DNA of 64,000 nt. It comes from an uncultured Sphingomonas sp. Its GTDB lineage: Bacteria > Pseudomonadota > Alphaproteobacteria > Sphingomonadales > Sphingomonadaceae. Positions 45,519 through 55,285 of the stretch are shown here, piece by piece. The notes below the pieces were generated by a model. The model saw nothing but the letters and a program-made list of their open reading frames with translations. It did not search any database and was not told the DNA's origin. The position numbers were made by a program, and so were the translations under genes. Every line of letters begins with the position of its first letter. The first letter of the stretch is position 1. The stretch covers positions 116,303 to 180,302 of the forward strand of contig NZ_CALMPA010000020.1 of assembly GCF_937871615.1 (NCBI RefSeq), read 5' to 3'.

Positions 45519-45554
45519 AGGCCGGGGGCTTCGCGCTCCCGGCCTTTTCTTTTC
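45519..45554 (+). terminator. Rho-independent terminator of groESL
   Basis: AGGCCGGGGGC (45519-45529) pairs with GCTCCCGGCCT (45535-45545), 11 bp with one G-U pair and a 5-nt loop, followed by TTTTCTTTT. It is the clearest intrinsic terminator in the window. Confidence 0.85.
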
Positions 45555-45611
45555 GCCCACATGCCCGCGCCGGCTTGGCGCACGCCGCCCATGCCCCTAT
45601 CTGCCGCCGTC

Positions 45612-47399
45612 ATGGCAGCCCCGATCCTAGCATATGAAGACCTTGGCCTCGTTCAGGGGGCCGGCTGGCTGTTCCGCCACCTCGATCTCTATATTCAGCC
45701 GCGCGACCGGCTGGCGCTGATCGGGCGCAACGGCGCGGGCAAGACGACGCTGCTCAAGCTGATCGCCGGGCGCATCGACGCCGACGAGGGGCGCCGCGTG
45801 ATTGTTCCCGGAACCAAGGTGATCCTGCTGGAGCAGGAGCCGGACCTCACGGGCTTCACGAGCCTTGCCGATTACGTGCTCTCGGCACCTGATGCGCCGG
45901 CGCATTTCGAGGCGGAGGCGATCGCCGGGCAGTTGGGCATCGACCTGACGCGCGAGGCTGCGACGGCCAGCGGCGGCGAGCGGCGGCGTGCCGCGATCGT
46001 CCGCGCGCTGGCGCAGTCGCCCGACGTGCTGCTGCTCGATGAGCCGACCAACCACCTCGATATCGCCGCGATCGAATGGCTGGAGGATTGGCTCCAGCGG
46101 TTCAACGGCGCGTTTGTCGCGATCAGCCACGATCGCACCTTCCTGACGCGGCTGACGAAACAAACGCTGTGGCTGGATCGCGGCGCGCTGCGCCGGGCCG
46201 AGATCGGTTTCGGCGGGTTCGAGGCGTGGACCGACCAGATCGCGGCGGAGGAACAGCGCGCGGCGGAGAAGCTCGACGCCCGGCTGAAGCTGGAGGAGCA
46301 CTGGCTCCAGCGCGGGGTGACCGGGCGACGGCGGCGCAACCAGGGCCGCCTCACCAAATTGAAGGAGATGCGCGCGGAGCGGGCTGCGATGATGGGGCCG
46401 CAGGGCACCGCCGCGCTGGCGATCGGCAATGACGACGCACGATCGAAAGTGGTGATCGACGCGAAGCACGTCAGCAAATCCTTCGACGAGCGCACGATCA
46501 TCCGCGATTTCACGTTCCGCGTGACGCGTGGTGACCGGATCGGCCTTATCGGCCGTAACGGCGCCGGCAAATCGACTCTGCTCAAGCTGCTCACAGGCGA
46601 ACTGGAACCCGATAGCGGCAGCGTGAAGCTCGCCAAGACGCTTGAGGCGATCGTGATCGACCAGCAACGCAGCCTGATGGCGCCCGATAAACGCGTTCGC
46701 GACGTACTGGCCGATGGCGGTGACTGGATCGAGGTGCTGGGCGTGAAGAAGCACGTCCACGGCTATCTGAAGGAATTCCTGTTCGATCCGTCGATCGCGG
46801 AGGCGAAGGTGGGATCGCTGTCAGGCGGGGAGCGCTCGCGCGTGCTGCTGGCGCGTGAATTCGCGCGCCCGTCGAACCTGCTGGTGCTCGACGAGCCGAC
46901 CAATGACCTCGATCTCGAAACGCTCGATCTGTTGCAGGAGGTGATCGCCGATTACGACGGGACCGTGCTGATCGTCAGCCACGATCGCGACTTCCTCGAT
47001 CGCACGGTTACGGTGACGCTGGGCCTCGATGGCAGCGGCCATGTCGATATCGTCGCCGGCGGATATGAGGAATGGGAGCGCCAGCGCCGCCCTGAGGCGA
47101 AGAAGGGCGCCATCAGGGCCGCGAAGCCGTCGTCGGCCCCGCCACCACCACCGCGCCCGGCGCGCGCCAAATTGAGTTACAAGGATCAGCGCGATTACGA
47201 TCAGCTTCCGGCCCGGATCGAGGCGCTCGACGCGCAGATCGCGCGCGACGAGGCGGCGCTCGCCGATCCGGGGCTGTATGCGCGCGACGCGGGGGCGTTC
47301 GATCGACTGACCAAGGCGATCGGCGTTGCGCGCGACGAGAAGGAGACTGCCGAACTGCGCTGGCTGGAACTCGCGGAACAGGTGGAGGCGCTGGGTTAA
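45612..47399 (+). CDS. uup: ABC-F family ATPase, Uup type
   Basis: Soluble ribosome/DNA-associated ATPase with two nucleotide-binding domains, 595 residues. NBD1 has GRNGAGKTTLL, ASGGERRRAAIVRAL and LLLDEPTNHLD; NBD2 has GRNGAGKSTLL, LSGGERSRVLLAREF and LVLDEPTNDLD. The inter-domain linker (about 230-300) is charged and helical. A C-terminal coiled-coil (about 515-595) after a Pro-rich hinge is the Uup hallmark. ATG 45612 is chosen because the ATP cassette begins directly after it. The stop overlaps the convergent ATPase gene by 4 bp. Confidence 0.92.
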   Translation: MAAPILAYEDLGLVQGAGWLFRHLDLYIQPRDRLALIGRNGAGKTTLLKLIAGRIDADEGRRVIVPGTKVILLEQEPDLTGFTSLADYVLSAPDAPAHFEAEAIAGQLGIDLTREAATASGGERRRAAIVRALAQSPDVLLLDEPTNHLDIAAIEWLEDWLQRFNGAFVAISHDRTFLTRLTKQTLWLDRGALRRAEIGFGGFEAWTDQIAAEEQRAAEKLDARLKLEEHWLQRGVTGRRRRNQGRLTKLKEMRAERAAMMGPQGTAALAIGNDDARSKVVIDAKHVSKSFDERTIIRDFTFRVTRGDRIGLIGRNGAGKSTLLKLLTGELEPDSGSVKLAKTLEAIVIDQQRSLMAPDKRVRDVLADGGDWIEVLGVKKHVHGYLKEFLFDPSIAEAKVGSLSGGERSRVLLAREFARPSNLLVLDEPTNDLDLETLDLLQEVIADYDGTVLIVSHDRDFLDRTVTVTLGLDGSGHVDIVAGGYEEWERQRRPEAKKGAIRAAKPSSAPPPPPRPARAKLSYKDQRDYDQLPARIEALDAQIARDEAALADPGLYARDAGAFDRLTKAIGVARDEKETAELRWLELAEQVEALG

Positions 47400-48205
47400 A
47401 GCGCCTTGCCGGTACGTCCGGCGAGTTCGGTGACATATTGCCACGCCACGCGACCCGATCGGCTACCGCGCCGCGTCGCCCATTGCACGGCCTCCGCCGC
47501 GTCAAACGGAAGGCCGTAGCGATCGGCATAAGCGCGCACGATCGCGAGATAATGATCCTGATCGACGACATGGAAGCCGATGCTTAGCCCGAAGCGATCG
47601 GCGAGTGCGAGATGGTCATCGACCGAATCGCGCGGGTTGATGGCGTTTTCCTGCTCATGGATATCGCGCGGGATCAGGTGACGGCGATTGGAGGTGACCA
47701 CGAGCCGCGCGTTGGCGGGCCGGGCTTCCGCGCCGCCCTCCAGCAAGGATCGCAGCGCACGGGATTCGGCCGCCGCGTCAATGCCCAGATCATCGAGGAA
47801 CAGGACGAAGGCGCGCGGCAGGTCGGCGATCGTGCCGAATAACTCCGGCAGGGTGTCGAGCCGATCGGCACCGACCTCGACCAGCGCCAGCGCGCCGCCC
47901 TCCGCCTGGATCGCGGCGACGCTCGCCTTGACCAGCGCGGATTTGCCGGTGCCGCGTGCACCCCACAGCAACACGTCCTGCGCGGCATGGCCGGCGGCGA
48001 GGCGCACGAGATTGTCATGCAGCAGCGCTTTTTGCGCGTCGACGCCCCGCAGCAGGTCGATCGGGACGGGCGAAAATGCCCGCGTCGCGACGAGCCGGTG
48101 TTCGCGCCAGACATAGGCCGGGTGCGCGAGCGGATCGGCGGCGGTTGGAAGGGGCGGGGCGAGCCGCTCAAGCGCGGCGGCGATGCGGGCGAGGGTCGCT
48201 TCCAT
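47396..48205 (-). CDS. DUF815-type AAA ATPase
   Basis: Cytoplasmic P-loop ATPase of about 269 residues. Walker A GARGTGKSALVKA follows the family-typical LLRGVDAQKALLHDNLVRLAAG. Walker B is FVLFLDDLGID, and VVTSNRRHLIPRDIHEQEN resembles the sensor-1 segment. Biochemical function is unknown; homologues are widespread and uncharacterised. ATG 48205 is preferred. A TTG at 48247 would overlap the PrsT stop by 4 bp and extend it to 283 residues. It is the last gene of the prs block by position, but it need not belong functionally. Confidence 0.85.
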   Translation of the reverse strand: MEATLARIAAALERLAPPLPTAADPLAHPAYVWREHRLVATRAFSPVPIDLLRGVDAQKALLHDNLVRLAAGHAAQDVLLWGARGTGKSALVKASVAAIQAEGGALALVEVGADRLDTLPELFGTIADLPRAFVLFLDDLGIDAAAESRALRSLLEGGAEARPANARLVVTSNRRHLIPRDIHEQENAINPRDSVDDHLALADRFGLSIGFHVVDQDHYLAIVRAYADRYGLPFDAAEAVQWATRRGSRSGRVAWQYVTELAGRTGKAL

Positions 48206-48243
48206 GCGATCGGCTACCGCAGCATTGGTGGGGATGCAAAGGG

Positions 48244-50358
48244 TCAATCGGCACCGAGTGATCGCTCCAGCGCCAAAGCCTGATCGCGATCGGGGAATGC
48301 GGGATCGCGCAACGCCTGCGCGATCTCTGCTCGTGCCTCCGAACCGAGGCCCGCTTGCGCGAGCGCCTGTGCCAGATGCCAGCGAATATCCGTGCGGGCT
48401 GGTGCGAGCGATATGGCTTTTCGCAGGAGCGGGAGCGCGCGGTCCGGGTCTCCGCCGCGGTGGATCGCCCAGCCATAGGCATCCGCCGCCGTGGCGCTCA
48501 TCGGCGCGATCGCATAGGCGCGGCGCCCGTAGCGAAGCGCCGCCATCGAGTCACCCGCATCGGCATAAGCGCAAGCGAGTTGAGCGAGCAGCACCGCGTC
48601 GCGCGCGCCGATCGTCCGCGTCAGCCCCTGAAGCGTGGCGATCGCCGCATTCCATTGCCGCGCGGAGAGCTGAAGGTTCGCGAGCATCCGCCGCGAGGCG
48701 ATGTCTTCGGGGTTCTGCTCCCTGAACAATGCGACGGCGCGGGCGCCATCGGTGATCGCGCCGGATTGCGCGGCAGCTTCGACGAGACGGAGGAAGACCG
48801 GGGAATCAAAGCGCAGATTTGCCGCCTCGGCATAGGCGCGGAACGCCGGTGCGTGGTGGCCCGAAATCGCGAGCGCATCGCCAAGCAGCAATTGCGCCGC
48901 CGGCGCGCCGGGGGAAAGGCTCGCAAGCGACTGGGCACGGCTGAGCGCTCCCGCTCGATCGCCGTCTTCCAGCATGGCGCGGACGAGTTGGACGATTGCG
49001 GCGGGGTCACCAGGTGCGTCGCTGACCTGATTGGCGAGCACCGGAACGCTCGCGTCGCTGGCGAACGGCGCGGGGTGAGCGAATCCGGGGTGCGCCGCTC
49101 GATCGAGGAAGCGCGCCGACCAGTCGCGCTCCCCCGTCGCTTCGAATGCCCGGCCAACCAGAGTGAGCGTGTAACTGTCCGCATCGTTGCGTAACGCGAC
49201 GGGGCGGAGCACGTTGAGTGCGCCACGCAAGTCGCCCGAACGCACCAGCGCCGCCCCGAGTAGGCGGCGGGCGACGATATTCATCGGCTGCCGCCCAACC
49301 AGTTCGCGCCAGCGCGCAACGGCCTGCTCATAATCGCCGGCGGCATAGGCCAGCGCGCCGCCGAGCAGGACGACGCCGGGCACACCGTCGATCGCCCCGT
49401 CGGTCTTCGCGAGCATCGCGCGGGCAAGCTCGATCCGCCCGGCGCGCGCCGCGAGCACGGCCTGGAGATATAGCGCCTGCGGGCTGCCCGGACGGGCGAC
49501 AAGCGCGCGCCGGGTGGCTTCAAGCATTTCGCCGTACCGCCCGAGATCACCCAGCGTGGCCGCATATTCGATTAACGCGGGGTGATAATAGGCATCCCGC
49601 GCGAGCGCCGCGCGGAACCACGGGAGCGCCGCGACAAGGCCGTAGCGCCCGCGCACGATCTCCCCCTTGAGCGTAAGCGCGGCGGGGTCGCTGCGGCTGA
49701 TCGCAATTGCGGTTTGGGCGGCAGTATCCGCGCCCGCAACATCACCCGCATCGAGGCGGATGCGGCCAAGGCTGGTCCATGCCGCCGCATCGTCCGGATG
49801 AGTTGCGAGCAGCCGATCGAGCATTTGCGTGGCCGCCACCGGATCGCCGGTTGCGGCCAGCGCCCGCGCGTGAACGCGCTGCCCTTCCGCGCGCTCGTGG
49901 TTGCTGGCGGTCGCGCGCAGGGCGCGCTCCGCATCGCCCTGCCGGAGCCATGCGTCGGCGAGCAACGGGCGGACGGCTTCGCGCCCGACGCCAGCGCGCA
50001 CGGCCCGGTTGAGCGCGCCTTCCGCGCGGCCTCCTTCGCCGAGCGCCAGGTCTGCGCGGGCGAGCAGCAGCAGGGCATCGGGCAGACGCGGCGATACGGA
50101 GAGCGCGGTTTCAGCGTGACGGCGGGCGGCGCTGTAATTGCCGTTGGTTAGCGCATTTGTCGCGGCTTTCAATTCGACTTGCGGATCGGGCGCGTCTGCC
50201 GCGCGCGCGATGGCGACGATGCCGGACACGATCGTTATGCTGCCGAGCGCGATCAGGCCGAGGCGGAGAAAGCGCGAGCGTGCCGCCCGGCGCAGTTCGC
50301 GCCGCGCCGGTTTCCGTTTCATGCGCAGCAGCGGGTAGGTCGCCGGGCCTTCAATCAT
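48244..50358 (-). CDS. prsT: TPR-repeat protein of the XrtA/PEP-CTERM system (PrsT-like)
   Basis: The 704-residue protein has a basic N-terminus, one membrane helix (about residues 33-52, ending ARA as a possible cleavage site) and then more than a dozen tetratricopeptide repeats (for example AAAWTSLGRIRLDAGDVAGA). Beyond the cytoplasmic tail it is expected in the periplasm. TPR proteins named PrsT accompany PrsK and PrsR in exosortase-A loci and are thought to act in export or polysaccharide assembly. It lacks the lipobox seen in some PrsT proteins. It overlaps prsR by 8 bp; ATG 50322 is an alternative start. Confidence 0.75.
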   Translation of the reverse strand: MIEGPATYPLLRMKRKPARRELRRAARSRFLRLGLIALGSITIVSGIVAIARAADAPDPQVELKAATNALTNGNYSAARRHAETALSVSPRLPDALLLLARADLALGEGGRAEGALNRAVRAGVGREAVRPLLADAWLRQGDAERALRATASNHERAEGQRVHARALAATGDPVAATQMLDRLLATHPDDAAAWTSLGRIRLDAGDVAGADTAAQTAIAISRSDPAALTLKGEIVRGRYGLVAALPWFRAALARDAYYHPALIEYAATLGDLGRYGEMLEATRRALVARPGSPQALYLQAVLAARAGRIELARAMLAKTDGAIDGVPGVVLLGGALAYAAGDYEQAVARWRELVGRQPMNIVARRLLGAALVRSGDLRGALNVLRPVALRNDADSYTLTLVGRAFEATGERDWSARFLDRAAHPGFAHPAPFASDASVPVLANQVSDAPGDPAAIVQLVRAMLEDGDRAGALSRAQSLASLSPGAPAAQLLLGDALAISGHHAPAFRAYAEAANLRFDSPVFLRLVEAAAQSGAITDGARAVALFREQNPEDIASRRMLANLQLSARQWNAAIATLQGLTRTIGARDAVLLAQLACAYADAGDSMAALRYGRRAYAIAPMSATAADAYGWAIHRGGDPDRALPLLRKAISLAPARTDIRWHLAQALAQAGLGSEARAEIAQALRDPAFPDRDQALALERSLGAD

Positions 50359-51697
50359 TCAGATTGTAGCCCTTCAGGAGATCGTAGAGCGTCGGGCGGC
50401 TGATCCCGAGCAGGCGCGCGGTGTTCGAGATATTGCCGTCGGCGCGGGCCAGCGCGCGACGAATCGCGGTGCGGTCCGCCGCCTCTCGCGCCGTGCGCAG
50501 GTTGATCGGCGCGTCATCCGGCTCGGCGAGATCGAGGTCGCTTGCGGTCACCAGCTTGCCGTCCGCCATGATTACCGCGCGTTTTGCGCGGTTTTCGAGT
50601 TCCCGGACATTGCCGGGCCAGCCCCAAGCATCAATCGCGGCGCGCGCGTCGGCGGAGAGGCCGGTTACCGCCGGGTTCATCGCCTTGGCGTATTTCGTCA
50701 CGAAATGGCGCGCGAGCAACGCCGCATCGCCGACGCGCTCGGCGAGGGAGGGGATGCGGATGACGATTTCGGCGAGGCGATAATAGAGATCGTCGCGGAA
50801 ACCGCCGTCCGCCACCATCGCGTCGATATCGCGGTGCGTGGCGCAGACGATGCGCGTATCGACCGCGATCGCGCGGCGCCCGCCGAGCCGCTCGATCGTG
50901 CGTTCCTGAAGGAAGCGCAGCAGCTTGACCTGAAGCGGGAGCGGCACGTCGCCGATCTCATCGAGGAACAGCGTACCGCCATGGGCCTGCTCGATCTTGC
51001 CATGGGTGGTTTTCACCGCGCCGGTGAAGGCGCCCTTCTCGTGCCCGAACAGCTCGCTTTCCAGCAGCGTTTCGGGGATCGCGGCGCAGTTGATCGCGAC
51101 GAACGCGCCGTCGCGGCGCGGCGAGGCATCGTGCAGGCCGCGCGCGAGCAATTCCTTGCCGGTGCCGCTCGCGCCGAGCAGCATCACCGATACGTCCGCC
51201 GGCGCGACCCGCTCGATCGTGCGGGTGACCTTCAGCATCTCCGGCGCGGCGGTGATGAGCCCCGCCATTGCCGCGCCCTTGACGCTTGCCGCCAATCGGC
51301 GATTTTCCGCTTCCAATTCATGGACATGGAAGGCGCGGGCGACGATCAGGCCGAGCGAATCTATGTCGATGGGCTTTTGATAGAAATCCCATGCCCCGTC
51401 GGCGATGGCGCGCAAGGCACTTTCGCGCGCGCCATGACCCGATGCGACGATCACCTTCGTATCAGGTTTGAGCGCGAGAATCTCCATCAACGTGGCGAAG
51501 CCCTCGGCGGTGCCATCGGGATCCGGCGGCAGCCCGAGATCGAGCGTCACCACCGCCGGTTCGTGCAGCCGGAACGCCTCCATCGCCGCCGGACGATCCC
51601 CCGCGACGATCACTTCATACCCCTCATAGGCCCAGCGCAACTGGCGCTGGAGACCAAGATCATCCTCCACAATCAACAACTTGGGACGATCACTCAT
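50351..51697 (-). CDS. prsR: Sigma-54-dependent response regulator PrsR
   Basis: NtrC-type activator, 448 residues. The receiver has phospho-acceptor Asp53 (VVTLDLGLP). The AAA+ domain carries GASGTGKELLARGLH (Walker A), ESELFGHEKGAFTGA (sigma-54 contact loop) and GGTLFLDEIGD (Walker B). A Fis-type helix-turn-helix (ISNTARLLGISRPTLYDLLK) ends the protein. The linker and the PrsK gene overlapping its start by 4 bp identify the XrtA-system regulator. It should turn on sigma-54 promoters of PEP-CTERM and polysaccharide genes elsewhere in the genome. Confidence 0.92.
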   Translation of the reverse strand: MSDRPKLLIVEDDLGLQRQLRWAYEGYEVIVAGDRPAAMEAFRLHEPAVVTLDLGLPPDPDGTAEGFATLMEILALKPDTKVIVASGHGARESALRAIADGAWDFYQKPIDIDSLGLIVARAFHVHELEAENRRLAASVKGAAMAGLITAAPEMLKVTRTIERVAPADVSVMLLGASGTGKELLARGLHDASPRRDGAFVAINCAAIPETLLESELFGHEKGAFTGAVKTTHGKIEQAHGGTLFLDEIGDVPLPLQVKLLRFLQERTIERLGGRRAIAVDTRIVCATHRDIDAMVADGGFRDDLYYRLAEIVIRIPSLAERVGDAALLARHFVTKYAKAMNPAVTGLSADARAAIDAWGWPGNVRELENRAKRAVIMADGKLVTASDLDLAEPDDAPINLRTAREAADRTAIRRALARADGNISNTARLLGISRPTLYDLLKGYNLND

Positions 51698-53748
51698 GCC
51701 GCCTGCTCCAGTTCGTCCGCCGCGCGCAACGTGACGCGGAAACGCGTGCCTTCCCCCAGCCGGCTATCCACCGACACCGCGCCGCCCATCGCCTCGGCAA
51801 GCTGGCGCGCCTCGAACGCGCCCAGCCCGAACCCGCCTTCCTTGCTGGAGACGAAAGGCTTGAAAAGCTGATCGCGCATGAACGCGGGGGCCATGCCGCA
51901 GCCGGCGTCGATCACCTCCACGGCGACCTGCCGCGATTCAGGCAAAGCGACGATGTTCAGGGTTACCGGCACGTTCACGGCGCTTGCCTCGATCGCATTC
52001 TGGACGAGGTGGCCGAGCAACGTCTCCAGCCCGGCGGCATCCGCCACCGCCACGGCATTCGCCGTGCCACTCACGGCAACCGGATGCTGCGCCCGCCGCG
52101 CCGCCGCGATCCGCTCCGCCAGCGGATGCAGCGGCACCGCGCGCAACACCTCGCCGCGCCCGCCATGATGCTGCGACAGCCGCGCGAGCAGCTTGTTCAT
52201 CCGCTGCGACGAATCACGCAGCGTTTCCACCATATCGGCGCGGAACGCGGGATTATCCGCATGGCGCTCCGCATTGCGGGCGAGGAGCGTGAGCTGGCTC
52301 ACCAGATTTTTCAGATCGTGCATGATGAAGGCGAAGCGGCGGTTGAATTCATCGAAACGCCGCCCGTCGGCCAGCGCATCATGCGCGCGATCCTCCGCCA
52401 GATAGCTTGCGACCTGCCGCCCGGCGACGCCGAGCAGATCGAAATCCTCCCAATCGAGCGCGCGATCGAGCGGCGGGCGGGCCAGCACCAGCGCGCCGGT
52501 GAGCCGATCGAAGTGGACGAGCGGCACGATGGCCCAGGCATCGGCGCATTCGAGCAGCCACGCGGGCGTTGCGCCTGCGTCCGCCGGGCTCGCGCTGCCC
52601 GCGCGCACCGCATCCAGCTCGATGATGCGATGCGTCGCGGCGAGGTGCACGTGGAGCGCGGCATTGGTATCGACCGGCTCGGCTTCCTCGCCCGCCCAGT
52701 TCCACCCGGCGCCGCGCTCCAGCGTGCCATCGCGCGCGGCGAGCAACAGGCCGGCGGGCGAATCCGTTACGTCGGCCACCGCCTTCACCACGCGCACCGA
52801 AAGCGGTGCGGCGCTTTCCCCCGGCGAGCCGAGCGTTTCGTTGAAACGCAGCCATTCCGCGCGATAATCATAGCGATGCCGGAACAGATGCTTGGCGACC
52901 AGCACCTTGGCCGTCGCGCGCAGCCATGGCGTGGAGACGATGGTGAGCAGCGCGGCGGCGGTGCCGAAGACGAATACCGTCTGCACCATCCGCGCGCGAT
53001 CCCCGCCAACCTCGGCAAGCAGGCTGGCGGCCAGCCCGGTGATCGCGAAATAGGCGCCGATCAGCAATGCCGACAAGAGGCCGAAGGTGAGACGGCGCGA
53101 CACCTGAAGCGACCATTCGCCATCGCGTTGCAGCGCCAGCCCGAACAATGGCGCCACCGCGACCATGCCCAGCCCGCGCACCGCGCCGAGATCGCCCGCC
53201 CAGCGCCGGTTCGTCCAGTTGTTGGCGAGCAGCAGCAGATCGAGCACGAAGATCACCGCCAGCGCCAGCGCCACCGCGCGCACCTCGCCGCGCGGGCTGG
53301 TCGCGTGAATGCGATATAGCAGCAGCAGCGCGGTGATCGTGCCAAGCATCCGCAACGCCAGCCGCGCGGGCGCGATGACCGTGGCGGCATCGGCCTGCCC
53401 GACCGCCGCTTCCGCGACGGCCAGCACGATCGCCGCCGTGCCGATGAGCGCGCAGACGGCATAGACCGCGGCGAGCCCGCGACGGCTGGCCTCCTGCGAT
53501 TCCTGCCGCATCAGCGCGAACATGAACGCCAGCCAGGCGAGCGTGCGCGCGCCCTCGGTCAGCCGCGTCGCGACATCGCCCGATCCGATCCCCGCGACCG
53601 CGAGCGCCCATAGAGCGGTGGCGCCGAGCGCTGTCACCAGCGTGGCATGGGGCAGGCCGCCATGGCGATGCCGAAGCTGCCCGAGCGCCAGCGCGCCGAA
53701 CAGCAATGCGGCGAGCGCATGGCTCAAAATGGTCAGCGAAGCGGGCAT
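51694..53748 (-). CDS. prsK: Sensor histidine kinase PrsK of the XrtA/PEP-CTERM system
   Basis: Membrane kinase of 684 residues with about eight N-terminal helices (1-270), a GAF-like domain (about 300-450) and a kinase core. The phospho-acceptor region reads FAFIMHDLKNLVSQLTL with His477. The ATPase has NAIEAS, DAGCGMAP and GGFGLGAFEARQLAEAMGG. The unusual H-box with DLKN and the multi-helix N-terminus are the PrsK hallmark. Partner of PrsR, with a 4-bp overlap. It starts 1 bp after the glycosyltransferase stop. Confidence 0.9.
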   Translation of the reverse strand: MPASLTILSHALAALLFGALALGQLRHRHGGLPHATLVTALGATALWALAVAGIGSGDVATRLTEGARTLAWLAFMFALMRQESQEASRRGLAAVYAVCALIGTAAIVLAVAEAAVGQADAATVIAPARLALRMLGTITALLLLYRIHATSPRGEVRAVALALAVIFVLDLLLLANNWTNRRWAGDLGAVRGLGMVAVAPLFGLALQRDGEWSLQVSRRLTFGLLSALLIGAYFAITGLAASLLAEVGGDRARMVQTVFVFGTAAALLTIVSTPWLRATAKVLVAKHLFRHRYDYRAEWLRFNETLGSPGESAAPLSVRVVKAVADVTDSPAGLLLAARDGTLERGAGWNWAGEEAEPVDTNAALHVHLAATHRIIELDAVRAGSASPADAGATPAWLLECADAWAIVPLVHFDRLTGALVLARPPLDRALDWEDFDLLGVAGRQVASYLAEDRAHDALADGRRFDEFNRRFAFIMHDLKNLVSQLTLLARNAERHADNPAFRADMVETLRDSSQRMNKLLARLSQHHGGRGEVLRAVPLHPLAERIAAARRAQHPVAVSGTANAVAVADAAGLETLLGHLVQNAIEASAVNVPVTLNIVALPESRQVAVEVIDAGCGMAPAFMRDQLFKPFVSSKEGGFGLGAFEARQLAEAMGGAVSVDSRLGEGTRFRVTLRAADELEQAA

Positions 53749-53749
53749 T

Positions 53750-55138
53750 TCACCGCGCGCCGGCGGGCCAGAGCACTACCCGCAAGGTTTGCAACAGGAT
53801 CAGCAGATCGAGGAACGGCGAATAATTCTTCGCGTAATAAAGATCATATTCCAGCTTGTGGCGCGCATCCTCGATCGACGCGCCATAGGGATAGTTGATC
53901 TGCGCCCAGCCGGTGATGCCGGGCTTCACCATATGCCGTTCGGCGTAATAAGGCAGTTCGCGTTCGAGATCGGCGACGAATTGCGGGCGTTCGGGGCGCG
54001 GGCCGACGAAGCTCATCTCGCCTTTCAGCACGCTCCAGCATTGCGGCAGCTCGTCGATGCGGACCTTGCGGATGAAGCGGCCGATCCGCGTGATGCGGGG
54101 ATCGCGCTCCGCCGCCCAGACGGCTTCGCCGGGCACCTCGGCATCCTGCCGCATCGAGCGCAGCTTGGGGATGTCGAACGCCTCGTTGAACAGCCCGACG
54201 CGGCGCTGGCGATAGAAAGCGGGGCCTTTGCTCTCCAGCTTGATCGCGATCGCGGTGAGCAGGATCACCGGCAGCGCGACGATCAGCAGCAACAGGCTGA
54301 CGATCACGTCGAACGCGCGTTTGGTGATCGCGGTGAGCATCCGGCCGGATGAAAAGCCGTCGGAGAAGATCAGCGACGAGGGGTTCACGGTGCGCAGGTC
54401 GATCCGCCCGGTCTCCCGCTCCAGGAAGGAGGAGAATTCGTTGACCTGCACGCCGGTGGTCTTGACGCGCAGCAGATCCTTGAGCGGCAGCGCGTTGCGG
54501 CGCTCCTCGATCGCCAGCACCACTTCCGATGCGCGGTGGAGGACGACATGATCGGCAAGGTTGGCGATCGCGTCGCGCGCGATCGCTTCGGGCACCAGCG
54601 GCTCGGGCTCGTCCATCGCGACATAGCCGACGATGACGAAGCTCGATCCCGGCATCCCCTCCAGCGCCGCCAGCCGCTGCGCGCGCGCGCCCGCGCCAAG
54701 CACGATGACGCGGCGCTTGAACCGCTCGCCCCCGAGCAGCGCGCCGAACAGCGCGCGCACCAGCACCAGCCCGGCGATCGCGAAGATCATCGCGTAGAAC
54801 AGGTTCGATCGCCAGAACGTCATCGACGGCAGCAGGAAGAACAGGACGGAGAGGAACAAAACGCCCAGCGCCACCGCCACCATCAGCCGCATCGCGGCCT
54901 GGCGGATCGAAACGAGCACGTCGGTCTGATAGGCGCCGACCGCGACCATCGCGATCATCAGCGCGGCGGAAAAGCTCATGAGCTGGGGCAGGCGGGTCCA
55001 GACCGGCGCGATCGCCATCCCGATCTGATGCGCGCGCAGCTCCCATCCGGCTTCCGCCGCGCCGATCAGCAGCAGCAGATCGAGCACGCCAAGCAGCAGC
55101 ACCGCATTGGGCACGTAATGCTTGAAAACCCTGACCAT
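53750..55138 (-). CDS. XrtA-system sugar transferase (undecaprenyl-phosphate glycosyl-1-phosphate transferase family)
   Basis: The 462-residue polyprenol-phosphate hexose-1-phosphate transferase starts the lipid-linked repeat unit of exopolysaccharide at the inner membrane. It has four N-terminal helices, a CoA-binding-like Rossmann segment ([13 protein letters not shown]) and a C-terminal bacterial-sugar-transferase domain with [32 protein letters not shown] and [10 protein letters not shown]. The ending [19 protein letters not shown] is typical of the TIGR03013 exosortase-A-linked group. ATG 55138 is preceded by GGCGGA. It is the first gene of the prs block. Confidence 0.92.
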   Translation of the reverse strand: MVRVFKHYVPNAVLLLGVLDLLLLIGAAEAGWELRAHQIGMAIAPVWTRLPQLMSFSAALMIAMVAVGAYQTDVLVSIRQAAMRLMVAVALGVLFLSVLFFLLPSMTFWRSNLFYAMIFAIAGLVLVRALFGALLGGERFKRRVIVLGAGARAQRLAALEGMPGSSFVIVGYVAMDEPEPLVPEAIARDAIANLADHVVLHRASEVVLAIEERRNALPLKDLLRVKTTGVQVNEFSSFLERETGRIDLRTVNPSSLIFSDGFSSGRMLTAITKRAFDVIVSLLLLIVALPVILLTAIAIKLESKGPAFYRQRRVGLFNEAFDIPKLRSMRQDAEVPGEAVWAAERDPRITRIGRFIRKVRIDELPQCWSVLKGEMSFVGPRPERPQFVADLERELPYYAERHMVKPGITGWAQINYPYGASIEDARHKLEYDLYYAKNYSPFLDLLILLQTLRVVLWPAGAR

Positions 55139-55285
55139 TTTTCCGCCATCCGATCGTGCGTGTAAACTTCTCCGACACCTGATCGCAGCAATTGGCAAAG
55201 AAAGGCTGAAGGCCGCGGCGCGGATCGAAACATTGCGGTGCGCATTCGTCCTTGCGATGAAGGATATTGAGGTATGGAGAGACGG

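Noticed and set aside
55139-55285. Sigma-54 promoter in the sugar transferase/GDP-mannose gap
   Set aside because: A TTGGCA stretch at about 55191-55196 lacks the GC element at the required -12 spacing.
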